A stretch of DNA of 64,000 nt from Pseudomonadota bacterium (GCA_023423655.1 JAFAFE010000003.1:1-64000), one strand, 5' to 3'; counted from the stretch's first letter, positions 7,917-16,476 are shown. Notes: generated by a model from the letters alone, not told the origin. Program-made: numbers and translations.

Positions 7917-8870
7917 GTGGGTGAGTTGCCCCGCGTCGCGCTTATTGCGGGTCCGACCGCGAGCGGCAAGAGCGGATTGGCGGTGGCGCTCGCGAAAAGT
8001 CTGGAAGCGAAGGCGGTGCGCGCGGTGGTCATCAATGCCGATGCCAGCCAGGTCTATCGCGATCTGGAGATATTGTCCGCGCGGCCCTCGGTCGAGGAAA
8101 TGGAGGGCGTGCCCCATCGCCTGTTCGGCCATGTCGATGGCGCGGACGAGTATAACGCCGCGCGCTGGGCGGAGGAAGCCAAGCGCGCAATAGCGGCGGC
8201 CCATGAAGAGGGCGCAATCCCCATCCTTGTCGGCGGGACGGGCATGTATATCCGCACGTTGTTGAACGGGATTGCGCCGGTGCCGGAGATTGACCCGGAG
8301 GTGCGCGAACGGGTGCGGGGCTTGGGCGTTGCCGACGCTTATGCCGAATTGCAGACCGCCGATCCTCACGCGGCTGCACGGCTGAAACCCGCCGATACGA
8401 CAAGGGTTGCGCGCGCGCTGGAGGTCGTGCTGGCAACCGGCACGCCCATCGGGGAATGGCAGCGGCAAACGCGCGGCGGGATAGCGGACAGCATCGCGCT
8501 CACCGCACAAATTCTGCTCCCGCCAAGGGATTGGCTGGCCGAGCGGTGTGACAAACGGTTCGAAGAGATGGTGGTGGAGCGCCGGGCAGCGGCGGAAGTC
8601 GCGCGGTTGTTGGGGCGCGCGCTGCCGCTTTCCCCCCCCGTCATGCGCGCCATCGGCGTGCCGGACCTTGCCGCTATGCTCGACGGTAAAATCACGGAAA
8701 GTGAAGCAATTTCAAGGGGACAGCTTGCCACGCGCCAATATGCCAAGCGGCAATATACCTGGTTCCGCAACCAGCCGCCGCCCGAATGGCCGCGCCTGAC
8801 CGAGTCACTTAATTCCGATAATATTTCTAAATTCGCAATATTATTACGCGACAGAGTGTTGACAGGATAG
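7917..8870 (+). CDS. miaA: tRNA dimethylallyltransferase
   Basis: Encodes a 317-residue enzyme, from the GTG at 7917, that adds a dimethylallyl group to A37 of tRNAs reading U-starting codons. The P-loop GPTASGKS is about 10 residues from this start, as in other MiaA proteins. Further family motifs are NADASQVYRDL, VGGTGMYIRTLL and ATRQYAKRQYTWFR near the C-terminus. The frame is open further upstream, but that part is a dispersed repeat, so GTG 7917 with AGGA at 7904-7907 is preferred. The ilvB leader begins within a few bases of its stop. Confidence 0.92.
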   Translation: MGELPRVALIAGPTASGKSGLAVALAKSLEAKAVRAVVINADASQVYRDLEILSARPSVEEMEGVPHRLFGHVDGADEYNAARWAEEAKRAIAAAHEEGAIPILVGGTGMYIRTLLNGIAPVPEIDPEVRERVRGLGVADAYAELQTADPHAAARLKPADTTRVARALEVVLATGTPIGEWQRQTRGGIADSIALTAQILLPPRDWLAERCDKRFEEMVVERRAAAEVARLLGRALPLSPPVMRAIGVPDLAAMLDGKITESEAISRGQLATRQYAKRQYTWFRNQPPPEWPRLTESLNSDNISKFAILLRDRVLTG

Positions 8871-9004
8871 ATTATGCTGACTAGGCACAGCAGTCCCGAA
8901 CATGCTGCACTGCGGCATTATTCGCGGATAACAATATCATCCGCGCACCCTTTGGCCGCTTGGCCGCATAAGGGGCGCATCCCTCCCCGAACAGGAGACG
9001 TGAC
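8871..9004 (+). promoter_or_regulatory. ilvB leader region, candidate attenuator
   Basis: The gap before ilvB contains a 9-codon ORF at 8902-8931 (MLHCGIIRG) with two consecutive Ile codons. Its stop lies on the first arm of a 7-bp perfect hairpin, CGCGGAT (8923-8929) with ATCCGCG (8939-8945). GC-rich dyads follow at about 8950-8985. Leader-peptide attenuation is known for ilv operons in Alphaproteobacteria. Here the leader is weak (no clear ribosome-binding site), so this is only a candidate. A longer ORF (8874-9008) in another frame ends with GTGA over the ilvB start. Confidence 0.35.
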
Positions 9005-10765
9005 GTGACCGAGCGCAGCGGCGCAGATATTTTGGTTCAGGCCCTGATCGACCTCGGCGTCGATACGGTGTTCGGCTATCCCGGCGGCGCGGTGCTTCCC
9101 ATTTATGACGTGCTGTTCGAACATCCGCAGATCAAGCATATCCTTGTGCGCCACGAACAGGCCGCGACCCATGCGGCGGAAGGCTATGCGCGCTCGACCG
9201 GCAAGCCCGGCGTGGTGCTTGTGACCTCCGGCCCCGGCGCGACCAATGCCGTCACCGGCATCACCGATGCGCTGCTCGATTCGATCCCGATGGTCGTGAT
9301 TACCGGACAGGTTCCGACGACGCTGATCGGCACCGATGCGTTTCAGGAATGCGACACGGTCGGCATCACGCGCCACTGCACCAAGCATAATTATCTGGTC
9401 AAAGACCCGAACCGCTTGGGCGCTATCGTGCATGAAGCCTTCTATATCGCGACCCACGGACGCCCCGGCCCGGTCGTCATCGACATTCCCAAAAATGTTC
9501 AGGTCGCCACCGGCACCTATGAAATCCCGAACGATATCGAACATAAAAGCTATCGCCCGCAAATCGAGCCCGATGCGGCGGCGATTGCGCAGGCGGTAGA
9601 CTATCTGTCGAAGGCCGAGCGCCCGATTCTTTATACCGGCGGCGGCATCATCAATTCGGGGCCGGAAGCGAGCGAAGCTTTGCGCGAACTGGCCGCGCTC
9701 ACCGGCGCGCCGGTGACGTCCACACTGATGGGCTTGGGCGCCTTCCCTGCCTCGTCCGGCCAATGGCTGGGGATGCTGGGGATGCACGGCACCTATGAAG
9801 CCAATATGGCGATGAACAAGGCCGACCTTGTTGTGTGCTTGGGCGCGCGGTTCGATGATCGCGTCACCGGACGTCTTGATGCTTTCTCGCCCGACAGTAT
9901 CAAAATCCATGTCGATATTGACCGCAGCTCGATCAATAAAAATGTCGCGGTCGATCTGCCGATTACGGCGGATGCGGGGAGCGCCATCGCGGCGATTATC
10001 GCTGAATGGAAAGCCAAGGGGCATAAGGCGACCGATCAGGGCGAATGGTGGCGGCGCATCGACGGCTGGCGGGCCACCCGCTGCCTCGATTATCCGCAAG
10101 ACGCCGCGCCCAAGGCCGAAATCATGCCGCAAGAGGCGATCCGCCAGCTCTTCGAAGCGACCAAGGCGTCGGAGCGTGATGTCATCATCACCACCGAAGT
10201 CGGCCAGCATCAAATGTGGGCGGCCCAACATTTCCATTTCGATGAGCCCAACAAATGGCTGACGAGCGGCGGGCTTGGCACGATGGGCTATGGCTTTCCG
10301 GCGGCCAATGGCGCGCAGGTCGCCAATCCTGACAGCCTTGTCGTGTGCATCGCGGGCGAAGCCTCGATCCAGATGAACATCCAGGAAATGGCGACGGTCA
10401 GCCAATATCGCCTGCCGGTCAAAATCTTCATCCTCAATAATGAATATATGGGCATGGTGCGCCAGTGGCAGGAACTCACTTATTCGAGCCGCTATTCGAA
10501 CAGCTATTCGGACAGTCTCCCCGATTTCGTGAAACTCGCCGAAGCTTATGGTTGGACCGGCATCCGCATCGAGGACATGAGCCAGCTCGCGGACGGCATC
10601 CACGAGATGATCGACACTGACGGCCCCGTCATCGTCGATTGCCGCGTCGCCAAACTCGCCAACTGCTTCCCGATGATCCCGTCCGGCGCGGCGCACACCG
10701 AAATGTTGCTCCAAGCGGCGGAAGTTTCCGGCGAAATGGACGATGAAGCAAAGGCGCTGGTGTGA
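9005..10765 (+). CDS. ilvB: Acetolactate synthase, large (catalytic) subunit
   Basis: Encodes a 586-residue thiamine-diphosphate enzyme that condenses two pyruvates to acetolactate, or pyruvate with 2-oxobutyrate, opening valine, leucine and isoleucine synthesis. The N-terminal domain has FGYPGGAVLPIYD and catalytic Glu51 in VRHEQAATHAAEGYAR. A central FAD-type domain follows, then the C-terminal ThDP motif GEASIQMN...NNEYMGMV. The start is GTG 9005 behind AGGAG (8993-8997). The regulatory subunit gene follows 145 bp later, separated by an inverted repeat, so it is probably one operon. Also known as ilvI in some naming systems. Confidence 0.96.
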   Translation: MTERSGADILVQALIDLGVDTVFGYPGGAVLPIYDVLFEHPQIKHILVRHEQAATHAAEGYARSTGKPGVVLVTSGPGATNAVTGITDALLDSIPMVVITGQVPTTLIGTDAFQECDTVGITRHCTKHNYLVKDPNRLGAIVHEAFYIATHGRPGPVVIDIPKNVQVATGTYEIPNDIEHKSYRPQIEPDAAAIAQAVDYLSKAERPILYTGGGIINSGPEASEALRELAALTGAPVTSTLMGLGAFPASSGQWLGMLGMHGTYEANMAMNKADLVVCLGARFDDRVTGRLDAFSPDSIKIHVDIDRSSINKNVAVDLPITADAGSAIAAIIAEWKAKGHKATDQGEWWRRIDGWRATRCLDYPQDAAPKAEIMPQEAIRQLFEATKASERDVIITTEVGQHQMWAAQHFHFDEPNKWLTSGGLGTMGYGFPAANGAQVANPDSLVVCIAGEASIQMNIQEMATVSQYRLPVKIFILNNEYMGMVRQWQELTYSSRYSNSYSDSLPDFVKLAEAYGWTGIRIEDMSQLADGIHEMIDTDGPVIVDCRVAKLANCFPMIPSGAAHTEMLLQAAEVSGEMDDEAKALV

Positions 10766-10780
10766 TGGGGGTTTTACTTC

Positions 10781-10890
10781 TCCCCTCCCGCTTGCGGGAG
10801 GGGTCGGGGGTGGGTCTGTTTAATACAGCTCAATTCCCGACTTCAATAATCCCACCCCTAACCCCTCCCGCAAGCGGGAGGGGGACAGCG
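10781..10890. repeat. Inverted repeat between ilvB and ilvN
   Basis: CCCCTCCCGCTTGCGGGAGGGG and, after about 80 bases, CCCCTCCCGCAAGCGGGAGGGG bound an imperfect palindrome with GGGGTGGG and CCCACCCC inner arms. It sits between two genes of one operon, so it may form a strong RNA stem that tunes expression of the small subunit. No coding potential is seen. Confidence 0.7.
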
Positions 10891-10910
10891 CAGCGCAAAC
10901 GGATAATATT

Positions 10911-11426
10911 ATGAAAATCCAGCAAGAACAGACCGAACGCCATGTCCTCACCATCACGGTGGACAATGAAGCGGGCATCCTTGCGCGCATTGCGGGGATG
11001 TTTTCGGCGCGGGGCTATAATATCGAAAGCCTGACGGTGGCCGATATTAGCGATGACCATGCGCTCTCCCGCATCACTATCGTGACCAATGGTCCGCCCG
11101 CAGTGATCGACCAGATTATCGCGCAGCTTGACCGCACCGTGCCGGTTCATCGCGTGACCGACCTCACCGAAGTCGGCGCGCATGTCGAACGCGAACTCGC
11201 GCTCGTTAAAGTGGCAGGCACCGGCGACAAGCGCATCGAGGCGCTGCGCATGGCGGACGTTTTCCGCGCCAAGGTGGTCGACACCACGACCGAAAGCTTT
11301 GTTTTCGAAATCACCGGCAACAGCGAAAAAGTCGACAGTTTCGTCTCGCTCATGCGCGAATGTGGCCTTGTCGAAGTCGCGCGCACCGGCGTCGTCGCCA
11401 TCGCCCGCGGGCCGGAGGAGGCGTGA
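10911..11426 (+). CDS. ilvN: Acetolactate synthase, small (regulatory) subunit
   Basis: Encodes a 171-residue regulatory subunit. The N-terminal ACT domain (LTITVDNEAGILARIAGMF, about residues 13-31, then SARGYNIESLTV) binds valine for feedback inhibition and activates the catalytic subunit. The C-terminal domain (about residues 85-165) is the small-subunit-specific fold. The length matches IlvH/IlvN proteins. The upstream ribosome-binding site is weak, so translation may depend on the preceding operon transcript. It is followed by another repeat element and then ilvC. Confidence 0.95.
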   Translation: MKIQQEQTERHVLTITVDNEAGILARIAGMFSARGYNIESLTVADISDDHALSRITIVTNGPPAVIDQIIAQLDRTVPVHRVTDLTEVGAHVERELALVKVAGTGDKRIEALRMADVFRAKVVDTTTESFVFEITGNSEKVDSFVSLMRECGLVEVARTGVVAIARGPEEA

Positions 11427-11457
11427 TTTAAAGTTTCTAACCTCGTTATTTTTAACA

Positions 11458-11554
11458 CCTCGTCATTCCCGCGAAAGCGGGAATCCATCCCCTAACCCTG
11501 CGGTCTAAACCGTGCGGTCAGGAGATGGATCCCGGATCAAGTCCGGGATGACGA
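11458..11554. repeat. Dispersed repeat (CGTCATTCCCGCGAAAGCGGGAA family)
   Basis: CGTCATTCCCGCGAAAGCGG... at 11460 is mirrored by ...ATCAAGTCCGGGATGACG ending near 11553, an approximately 95-bp inverted-repeat unit. Other copies are at 12903-12999 and 22929-23175, with a half copy at 33041-33075. This is a chromosomal REP/BIME-like repeat; it lies within the ilv gene series. Confidence 0.75.
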
Positions 11555-11576
11555 TTGCTCTAAAAGGGAAAGTCTG

Positions 11577-12620
11577 ATGCAAGTTTATTATGACCGCGAC
11601 GCCGACCAAGGCCTCATCAAAGACAAGAAAATCGCGATTGTCGGCTATGGCAGCCAGGGCCATGCCCATGCGCAAAATCTGCGTGACAGCGGCGTCAAGG
11701 ATGTGGCGATTGCGCTGCGCTCCGGCTCGGCGACCGCCAAGAAGGCCGAAGGCGCGGGCTTCAAGGTCATGACCAACAAAGAGGCCGCCGAATGGGCCGA
11801 CATCATCATGGTGCTTGCGCCCGATGAACATCAGGCGAAAATCTATGCCGATGATATTGCGCCGCATATGAAGCCCGGCGCGGCGCTTGCCTTCGCGCAT
11901 GGCCTCAACGTCCATTTCGGCCTCATTGAGCCGCGCGCCGACATTGACGTGTTCATGGTCGCGCCCAAAGGCCCCGGCCACACTGTCCGCTCCGAATATC
12001 AAAAGGGCGGCGGCGTCCCCTGCCTGTTCGCGGTAGCCCAAGAAGCCGAAGGCGGCTCGGCCGAGCGCGGCAATGGCTATGCCAAGGCGCTCGCATTGAG
12101 CTATGCCTCGGCAGTCGGCGGTGGCCGGTCGGGCATCATCGAAACGACGTTCAAAGAAGAGTGTGAAACCGACCTGTTCGGCGAACAAGCCGTACTGTGC
12201 GGCGGCATCACCCATTTGATCCAAGCTGGTTTTGAAACCTTGGTCGAAGCGGGTTACGCGCCGGAAATGGCCTATTTTGAGTGCCTTCACGAAACCAAGC
12301 TGATCGTCGATTTGCTCTATGAAGGCGGCATCGCCAATATGCGCTATTCGGTGTCGAACACCGCAGAATATGGCGACATTCACACCGGCCCGCGCATCAT
12401 CACGAGCGAAACCAAGGCCGAAATGAAGCGCGTGCTTGAAGACATTCAATCGGGCCGCTTTGTGCAGCGTTTCATGACCGACAACGCCGTCGGCAACCCC
12501 GAACTCAAAGCCAGCCGCAAACGCGCCGCCGAACATCAAATCGAAAAAGTCGGCAGCGACCTGCGCGCGATGATGCCGTGGATCGGCAAGAATAAGCTGG
12601 TCGACAAGGCCGTGAATTAA
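11577..12620 (+). CDS. ilvC: Ketol-acid reductoisomerase (NADP)
   Basis: Encodes a 347-residue class I ketol-acid reductoisomerase, the second step of valine and isoleucine synthesis (alkyl migration plus NADPH reduction, needs Mg). The Rossmann motif GYGSQGHAHAQNL is at about 25-37. The LRSGSATAKKAE loop carries the NADPH-selecting residues. The knotted C-terminal domain has the metal-binding region ETTFKEECETDLFGEQ and a second site around YFECLHETKLIVDL. It probably continues the ilvB-ilvN transcript, interrupted only by a repeat unit. Confidence 0.97.
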   Translation: MQVYYDRDADQGLIKDKKIAIVGYGSQGHAHAQNLRDSGVKDVAIALRSGSATAKKAEGAGFKVMTNKEAAEWADIIMVLAPDEHQAKIYADDIAPHMKPGAALAFAHGLNVHFGLIEPRADIDVFMVAPKGPGHTVRSEYQKGGGVPCLFAVAQEAEGGSAERGNGYAKALALSYASAVGGGRSGIIETTFKEECETDLFGEQAVLCGGITHLIQAGFETLVEAGYAPEMAYFECLHETKLIVDLLYEGGIANMRYSVSNTAEYGDIHTGPRIITSETKAEMKRVLEDIQSGRFVQRFMTDNAVGNPELKASRKRAAEHQIEKVGSDLRAMMPWIGKNKLVDKAVN

Positions 12621-13131
12621 GCGGGATTTAGACGAGCGCGCCAGCCCCTCCCTCTTCAGGGGAGGGGCCTACGAAGACTTAGGAATTTTACGCGCAAGCG
12701 AAAATTCTTAGTCGTAGTGGGGTGGGGTTCACGGTTTACACTGCACTAGTCTGACAGCCCCCACCCCTACCCAGTGGACGCGAAACTGCCCCCGGCAGTT
12801 TCGGATTATGCCGGGGGCATAATCCAGTCCACTCCTGAAGGAGGAGGGGCTTTTTATGTCCACTCCTAAAGGGGAGGGGCTAAACCATCCGATTTTCCAA
12901 AGCTTCGTCATTCCCGCGAAAGCGGGAATCCATCTCCGGCACTGTCGTGCAAACCAAAAGGTCAGGAGTTGGATCCCCGATCAAGCCGGGGATGACGAGG
13001 TTTAGAGGATCAGAGGGTTTGGGAGGATGCGGGGTTTCGGGAAAATAAGGAGCGGTATTTATGCCGACCCCGGCTTACCGTCACACCGCAAAGGCCTCCC
13101 CCTCCACGCAACCGCTGCCCCTTTACCCCCC
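12621..13131. repeat. Repeat-rich intergenic region
   Basis: This 510-bp gap contains three repeat blocks and no gene that can be supported. Near 12640-12730 there is a CCCTCC...GGGGTGGGG arrangement with GAATTTT/AAAATTC arms. Near 12770-12870 a hairpin (GCCCCCGGCAG, TGCCGGGGGC) lies between two CACTCCT(G/A)AAGG copies. At 12903-12999 there is a full copy of the CGTCATTCCCGCG repeat. The region also separates the convergent ilvC and GNAT genes, so it can hold their terminators. Confidence 0.65.
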
Positions 13132-13620
13132 TCACCCCGTCCAGCGCATCGCAACGTCACAGCGGCCATAGCCTGCGCCATAGTCCGCCATAATTTCCGC
13201 ATCATGCGCAAAACCGTTCTTTTGATAAAGATGGATGGCGGCTTCGCATTTCCGGCTGGTGAGCAGATATAATTTGGTCGCGCCCAGCGCCTGTGCGCGG
13301 GCGATCAGGGCTTGCAGCAAAAATTCTCCGGCCTTTAATCCGCGGGCCGGGGCGGTGACACCCATCTTGGTCAGCTCATAAACCCCGCCGCCGCTATGTT
13401 TGAGCGCGCCGGTGCCGACAATCCCGCGCCCCTCGGCTTCGACGAATAATATATCGCCGCCCGGCGCGATAATCCGCGCTTCCGGATTTTCCAGCACATC
13501 GCGGTCCACATCTTCCAGCACGAACATATCTTCGATCCACGCTTTGTTGATCGCGTGGAACAAAGGCGCGCGCGCGGGCGTAAAGGGGAGGATGCGAAGG
13601 GCGGGCATTTTCTCTGTCAT
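13132..13620 (-). CDS. GNAT-family N-acetyltransferase
   Basis: Encodes a 162-residue GNAT-fold protein. The central beta strands (DILFVEAEGRGIVGTGALK) are followed by the acetyl-CoA-binding region VTAPARGLKAGEFLLQALIARA (about residues 88-109), then YLLTSRKCEAAIHLYQKNGF, typical of motif B. The usual Q/R-x-x-G-x-G/A loop is represented by ARGLKAG. The substrate cannot be predicted. Met1 or Met5 may be the start. It stands alone between repeats. Confidence 0.8.
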   Translation of the reverse strand: MTEKMPALRILPFTPARAPLFHAINKAWIEDMFVLEDVDRDVLENPEARIIAPGGDILFVEAEGRGIVGTGALKHSGGGVYELTKMGVTAPARGLKAGEFLLQALIARAQALGATKLYLLTSRKCEAAIHLYQKNGFAHDAEIMADYGAGYGRCDVAMRWTG

Positions 13621-13746
13621 AAAGCCGCTTTACAGCAGCACACTGGCCGAACAAAGTCCCGTTATCAATGAAAGCCCTACGTTAAAACCAATAGGTTAAA
13701 ACTGACCCGTAAAATCGACCCGAAAAATTATCCCAAGGAGATAGTC

Positions 13747-14403
13747 ATGCGTATATCCGTTCTTGCCGCCCTTTTTGCCCTCCCCGTGCTAGCCATTGGC
13801 GGAGCCGTTGCGGGGCCCGGTATCGCCCCGCAAACCCCGGCTTTGCCCGGCAGCGACAATCCGCGCATCGTGACCGCAGGCACTTATAAGGTCGACCCCG
13901 CGCACACGCTAGTCAAATGGGAAGTCGACCATTTCGGCTTTTCCGATTATTTCGGCATTTTCGGCAGTTCCACCGGCACGCTGGTGATTGATCCGGCCAA
14001 TCTCGCCGCCGCCAAGATCGACATCACCATCCCGGTTGCCAAAGTGACGACAGCCAATGAAGGCCTCACCGCCCATCTGCTGAAACCCGCCGAGGCTGGT
14101 AAAAAGGCCGACTTTTTCGGTGCCAATCCGGCCGATGCGCGCTTTGTATCGACGGCAGTGGCGCTTGATGATGATGGCGATGAAGCCAAAGTCACCGGCA
14201 ATCTCACATTGAACGGCGTCACCCGTCCGGTTGTCCTCGACGTCGATTTCAAGGGCGCGGGCGTCAATCCGATGAACAAGAAAACCACCATCGGCTTTAG
14301 CGCGGAAGGCAAAATCCGCCGCAGCGATTTCGGCATCAACTTCGCCCTGCCGCTGGTGTCGGACGAAGTCGAACTCGACATTGCGGCCGCGTTCGAGAAG
14401 TAA
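13747..14403 (+). CDS. YceI-family periplasmic lipid-binding protein
   Basis: Encodes a 218-residue protein with a signal peptide (residues 1-22, cleavage after AVA) and a YceI domain (about residues 45-217). Typical YceI features are the opening TYKVDPAHTLVKWEVDHFGFS, the LNGVTRPVVLDVDF strand, and the ending with FGINFALPLVSDEVELDI. YceI proteins form a lipocalin-like barrel that binds polyisoprenoids; their physiological role is unclear. An AAGGAG ribosome-binding site precedes the ATG. It is not linked to a cytochrome b561 gene, a frequent partner. Confidence 0.9.
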   Translation: MRISVLAALFALPVLAIGGAVAGPGIAPQTPALPGSDNPRIVTAGTYKVDPAHTLVKWEVDHFGFSDYFGIFGSSTGTLVIDPANLAAAKIDITIPVAKVTTANEGLTAHLLKPAEAGKKADFFGANPADARFVSTAVALDDDGDEAKVTGNLTLNGVTRPVVLDVDFKGAGVNPMNKKTTIGFSAEGKIRRSDFGINFALPLVSDEVELDIAAAFEK

Positions 14404-14638
14404 AAATCGGGACATTTCACGTGCTTCATCCTCCCCTGATAAGGGGAGGTGGCGCGCCCGTAAGGGCGTGACGGAGGGGTGATACCCTGTCGATAGCGTG
14501 ACACCCCTCCGTCTTGCGCTACGCGCAATCCACCTCCCCTTGCAGGGGAGGCGTTAACGAGGAGGTATTGTGGACAAGGGGGTGAAGGGGCCGAAACCCC
14601 ACCCCCTCTCCCACTCCTCCCCCTATTCCCCGCGCTCC
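14404..14638. repeat. Inverted repeat (CCTCCCC...GGGGAGG family)
   Basis: Positions 14430-14552 form a large imperfect inverted repeat: CCTCCCCTGATAAGGGGAGG with GTGACGGAGGGGT, mirrored by ACCCCTCCGTC and CACCTCCCCTTGCAGGGGAGG. The same family is seen at 1-127 and 25319-25445, with half of it at 16032-16082. No gene is seen. Confidence 0.7.
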
Positions 14639-15613
14639 TCACGCATCATATTGGCAGGGGTGGATATTGAGCGGTTTGCCGATTTTATAGGCAAGCTGTT
14701 CGGCCAAGGCGGTGAGGTCGTCGGGCTTTTGTCCTTGAGCGAGCGGGACGGTTTTGCCGGAGCGTTCACCATCATGGGCGCGGCAACGCAGTTCAAGCCA
14801 ACTCCCGCCCCCGCCTTTTGCGGGGAGCAGGCGGACCAGTTCGATTTCGGACACCTGCGCCACCGGCACGATCTGCAACAGATGATGGTTGACGATCATT
14901 ACCGCGCCATCATCGGACACACCGAAATGGCCGGCGGGAATGGCAAGGTCGGGCGGCGCAATGCGGATAAATTCCAGCGCACCACCGGTCATATGCCGCG
15001 CAATGCCCGTCATGTCGCGCGGAGGATCGCCCGGCACCTCGTCCATCGGCCCGTGATAAACCCGTGCAATGGGCGTTGCATGGCTCATCCAATATTTTTC
15101 ATAAGGGCTCAGCGGCACGCGCCAACCGCTCAATATTTCGACCGAACAGGCGGCTTTGAGCCGCGGCTCGCGCTCATGCGCTTCATTTTTCAAAGGCCCG
15201 CCCGGCTGCAATCCCGGCGGCCAGACGGTCAGGCTGATCTCGGACAGTCCATGCACCCACACCGCTTTCAGCGTATTAAACTGTCGCCGGACCGGCGCCG
15301 CCCCTAAGACAGCGGCGAATTGGGCGGCGGCATTGTGGATATTGGCGGCGCAATTATTCCCGACATAAATCTTAGCGGTAAAGCGCACCGGCGGCAGATG
15401 GAGCGGCTCCACCCCGGCTTCCTCATAGCCCAAGGGCATGAGCAAATGGTCAAGCGGCGGGGGGGCGAGATCGAACGCCACCCGGTTCCACCGGTAAGGA
15501 TTGGCCTTGCTGACACCATAGCGGGCCGCAAGGTCCGCGCGCGGCGCGCGCCAGCCAATCCCTGCATCATCGAGCCAAAACTGGATCGGGTTCGTGATTG
15601 TCCCTCCGTGCAT
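14639..15613 (-). CDS. Conserved-looking protein of unknown function
   Basis: Encodes a 324-residue, probably cytoplasmic protein that I do not recognise. It has no signal peptide or membrane segment. Visible features are an N-terminal stretch FWLDDAGIGWRAPRADLAAR, several Trp-rich segments, and a C-terminal region of alternating strands with NHHLLQIVPVAQ followed by EQLAYKIGKPL. Codon use resembles neighbouring chromosomal genes and the reading frame is long, which supports a real gene. It lies between large repeat blocks without operon partners. Confidence 0.6.
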   Translation of the reverse strand: MHGGTITNPIQFWLDDAGIGWRAPRADLAARYGVSKANPYRWNRVAFDLAPPPLDHLLMPLGYEEAGVEPLHLPPVRFTAKIYVGNNCAANIHNAAAQFAAVLGAAPVRRQFNTLKAVWVHGLSEISLTVWPPGLQPGGPLKNEAHEREPRLKAACSVEILSGWRVPLSPYEKYWMSHATPIARVYHGPMDEVPGDPPRDMTGIARHMTGGALEFIRIAPPDLAIPAGHFGVSDDGAVMIVNHHLLQIVPVAQVSEIELVRLLPAKGGGGSWLELRCRAHDGERSGKTVPLAQGQKPDDLTALAEQLAYKIGKPLNIHPCQYDA

Positions 15614-16361
15614 CGCCCATCCTTAGCGCAGCCTATCCGTCCCCAAGATGAACGGGATTTGAGGGGTATTACGCACCCTAACCCTGCGCCCGCGAGAGTC
15701 GTGCGCGCTCGTGATTGCCATTCCCGTTGAAAGCCATGCCCCTGCGAGAGCGGAACCCCAAGATAAGCCTGCTCCCAGCGAGAGCCGTGCCCCCGCGCAG
15801 GCGGGGGTCTAGGGCGATGTTGCGCGCGCCCGCACTGGATCCCCGCCTGCGCGGGGACACAGTGAAGGGTCGGGCACGCATAATGGGGCAAACCGATAGC
15901 GGGGCTGTTGGATAGCGGGGCTGTTGGATGGAGGGGCAAGCGGTTAGCGGGGCAGACGGATAGTGGAGGAAAAGATAGCGGAGGGAAAATGATAGTGGAC
16001 CAAGCTCAGCCCCCACCCACTTTCTCAAAAATCCTCCCCTGCAAGGGGAGGTGGCGCGCCCATAAGGGTGTGACGGAGGGGTGATGCCCATGCGATAGGC
16101 CACACCCACGCGAGAGCCGCGCCCCCAAGATAAGCCTGCCCTCCTCGAGAGCCGTGCCCCAACATAACCGTGCCCCCGCGCAGGCGGGGGTCCAGAGAGA
16201 CGTTGCGTGCCCCCGCACACTGGATCCCCGCCTACGCGGGGACACATAACGGTCGATTACAAAAGATTTAGCCTCCCCCCTCCCCCATCCGGTTACATCG
16301 GTAACAATTTAATCGACAAAGCCGCTGGACAGCGCGCGTGAATGGCGGCACATGGTGGCGC
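15614..16361. repeat. Repeat-rich intergenic region upstream of leuA
   Basis: No gene can be supported in this approximately 750-bp stretch. It contains two copies of a CCCCCGCGCAGGCGGGGG...CCCCGCCTACGCGGGG element (15790-15858 and 16173-16243), each preceded by related CGAGAGCCGTGCCCC/AAGATAAGCCTG sequence. A seven-unit degenerate tandem array of about 16 bp per unit lies at 15895-16006 (unit GATAGCGGGGCTGTTG). Half of the CCTCCCC repeat is at 16032-16082. The leuA promoter probably lies at about 16250-16350. Confidence 0.65.
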
Positions 16362-16427
16362 ATGACTGCTGCAACCGGAATTCTTCCCGGCCTCCTTCTA
16401 CGTCGACTTACGCGCCCTTGGGCGTGA
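16362..16427 (+). CDS. leuL: leuA leader peptide
   Basis: A 21-codon ORF starts at ATG 16362 and ends at TGA 16425. Its central segment ILPGLLLRRL contains five Leu codons within nine residues, three of them consecutive, as expected for a leucine-sensing leader peptide. An in-frame GTG at 16338 could extend it by eight residues. The last codons overlap the first arm of an RNA secondary structure. Ribosome stalling at the Leu codons would then switch folding before leuA. It is too short for ordinary gene callers; the function is inferred from position and codon content. Confidence 0.75.
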   Translation: MTAATGILPGLLLRRLTRPWA

Positions 16428-16476
16428 CATTTCTCCTGCGCTCTGCCCAAGCGGATCGCAGGCACGGCCCAAGGGT
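16414..16476 (+). promoter_or_regulatory. Candidate leucine attenuator, alternative RNA pairings
   Basis: CCCTTGGGC (16415-16423), covering the end of the leader ORF, can pair with GCCCAA (16445-16450) or fully with GCCCAAGGG (16467-16475). Between them CCTGCG (16435-16440) pairs with CGCAGG (16457-16462). These competing stems fit an attenuator switched by stalling at the leader Leu codons. A classical U-run after the last stem is not obvious, so the exact terminator form is unresolved. Confidence 0.6.

Noticed and set aside
8874..9008. 44-codon ORF ending over the ilvB start as a real leader gene
   Set aside because: The GTGA overlap and AGGA site are suggestive, but there is no Leu/Ile/Val codon run or recognisable product; kept only as part of the candidate leader region.
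8918..10714. 598-codon minus-strand open frame opposite ilvB
   Set aside because: ilvB has complete ThDP-enzyme motifs on the plus strand; the opposite frame is a codon-bias artefact.
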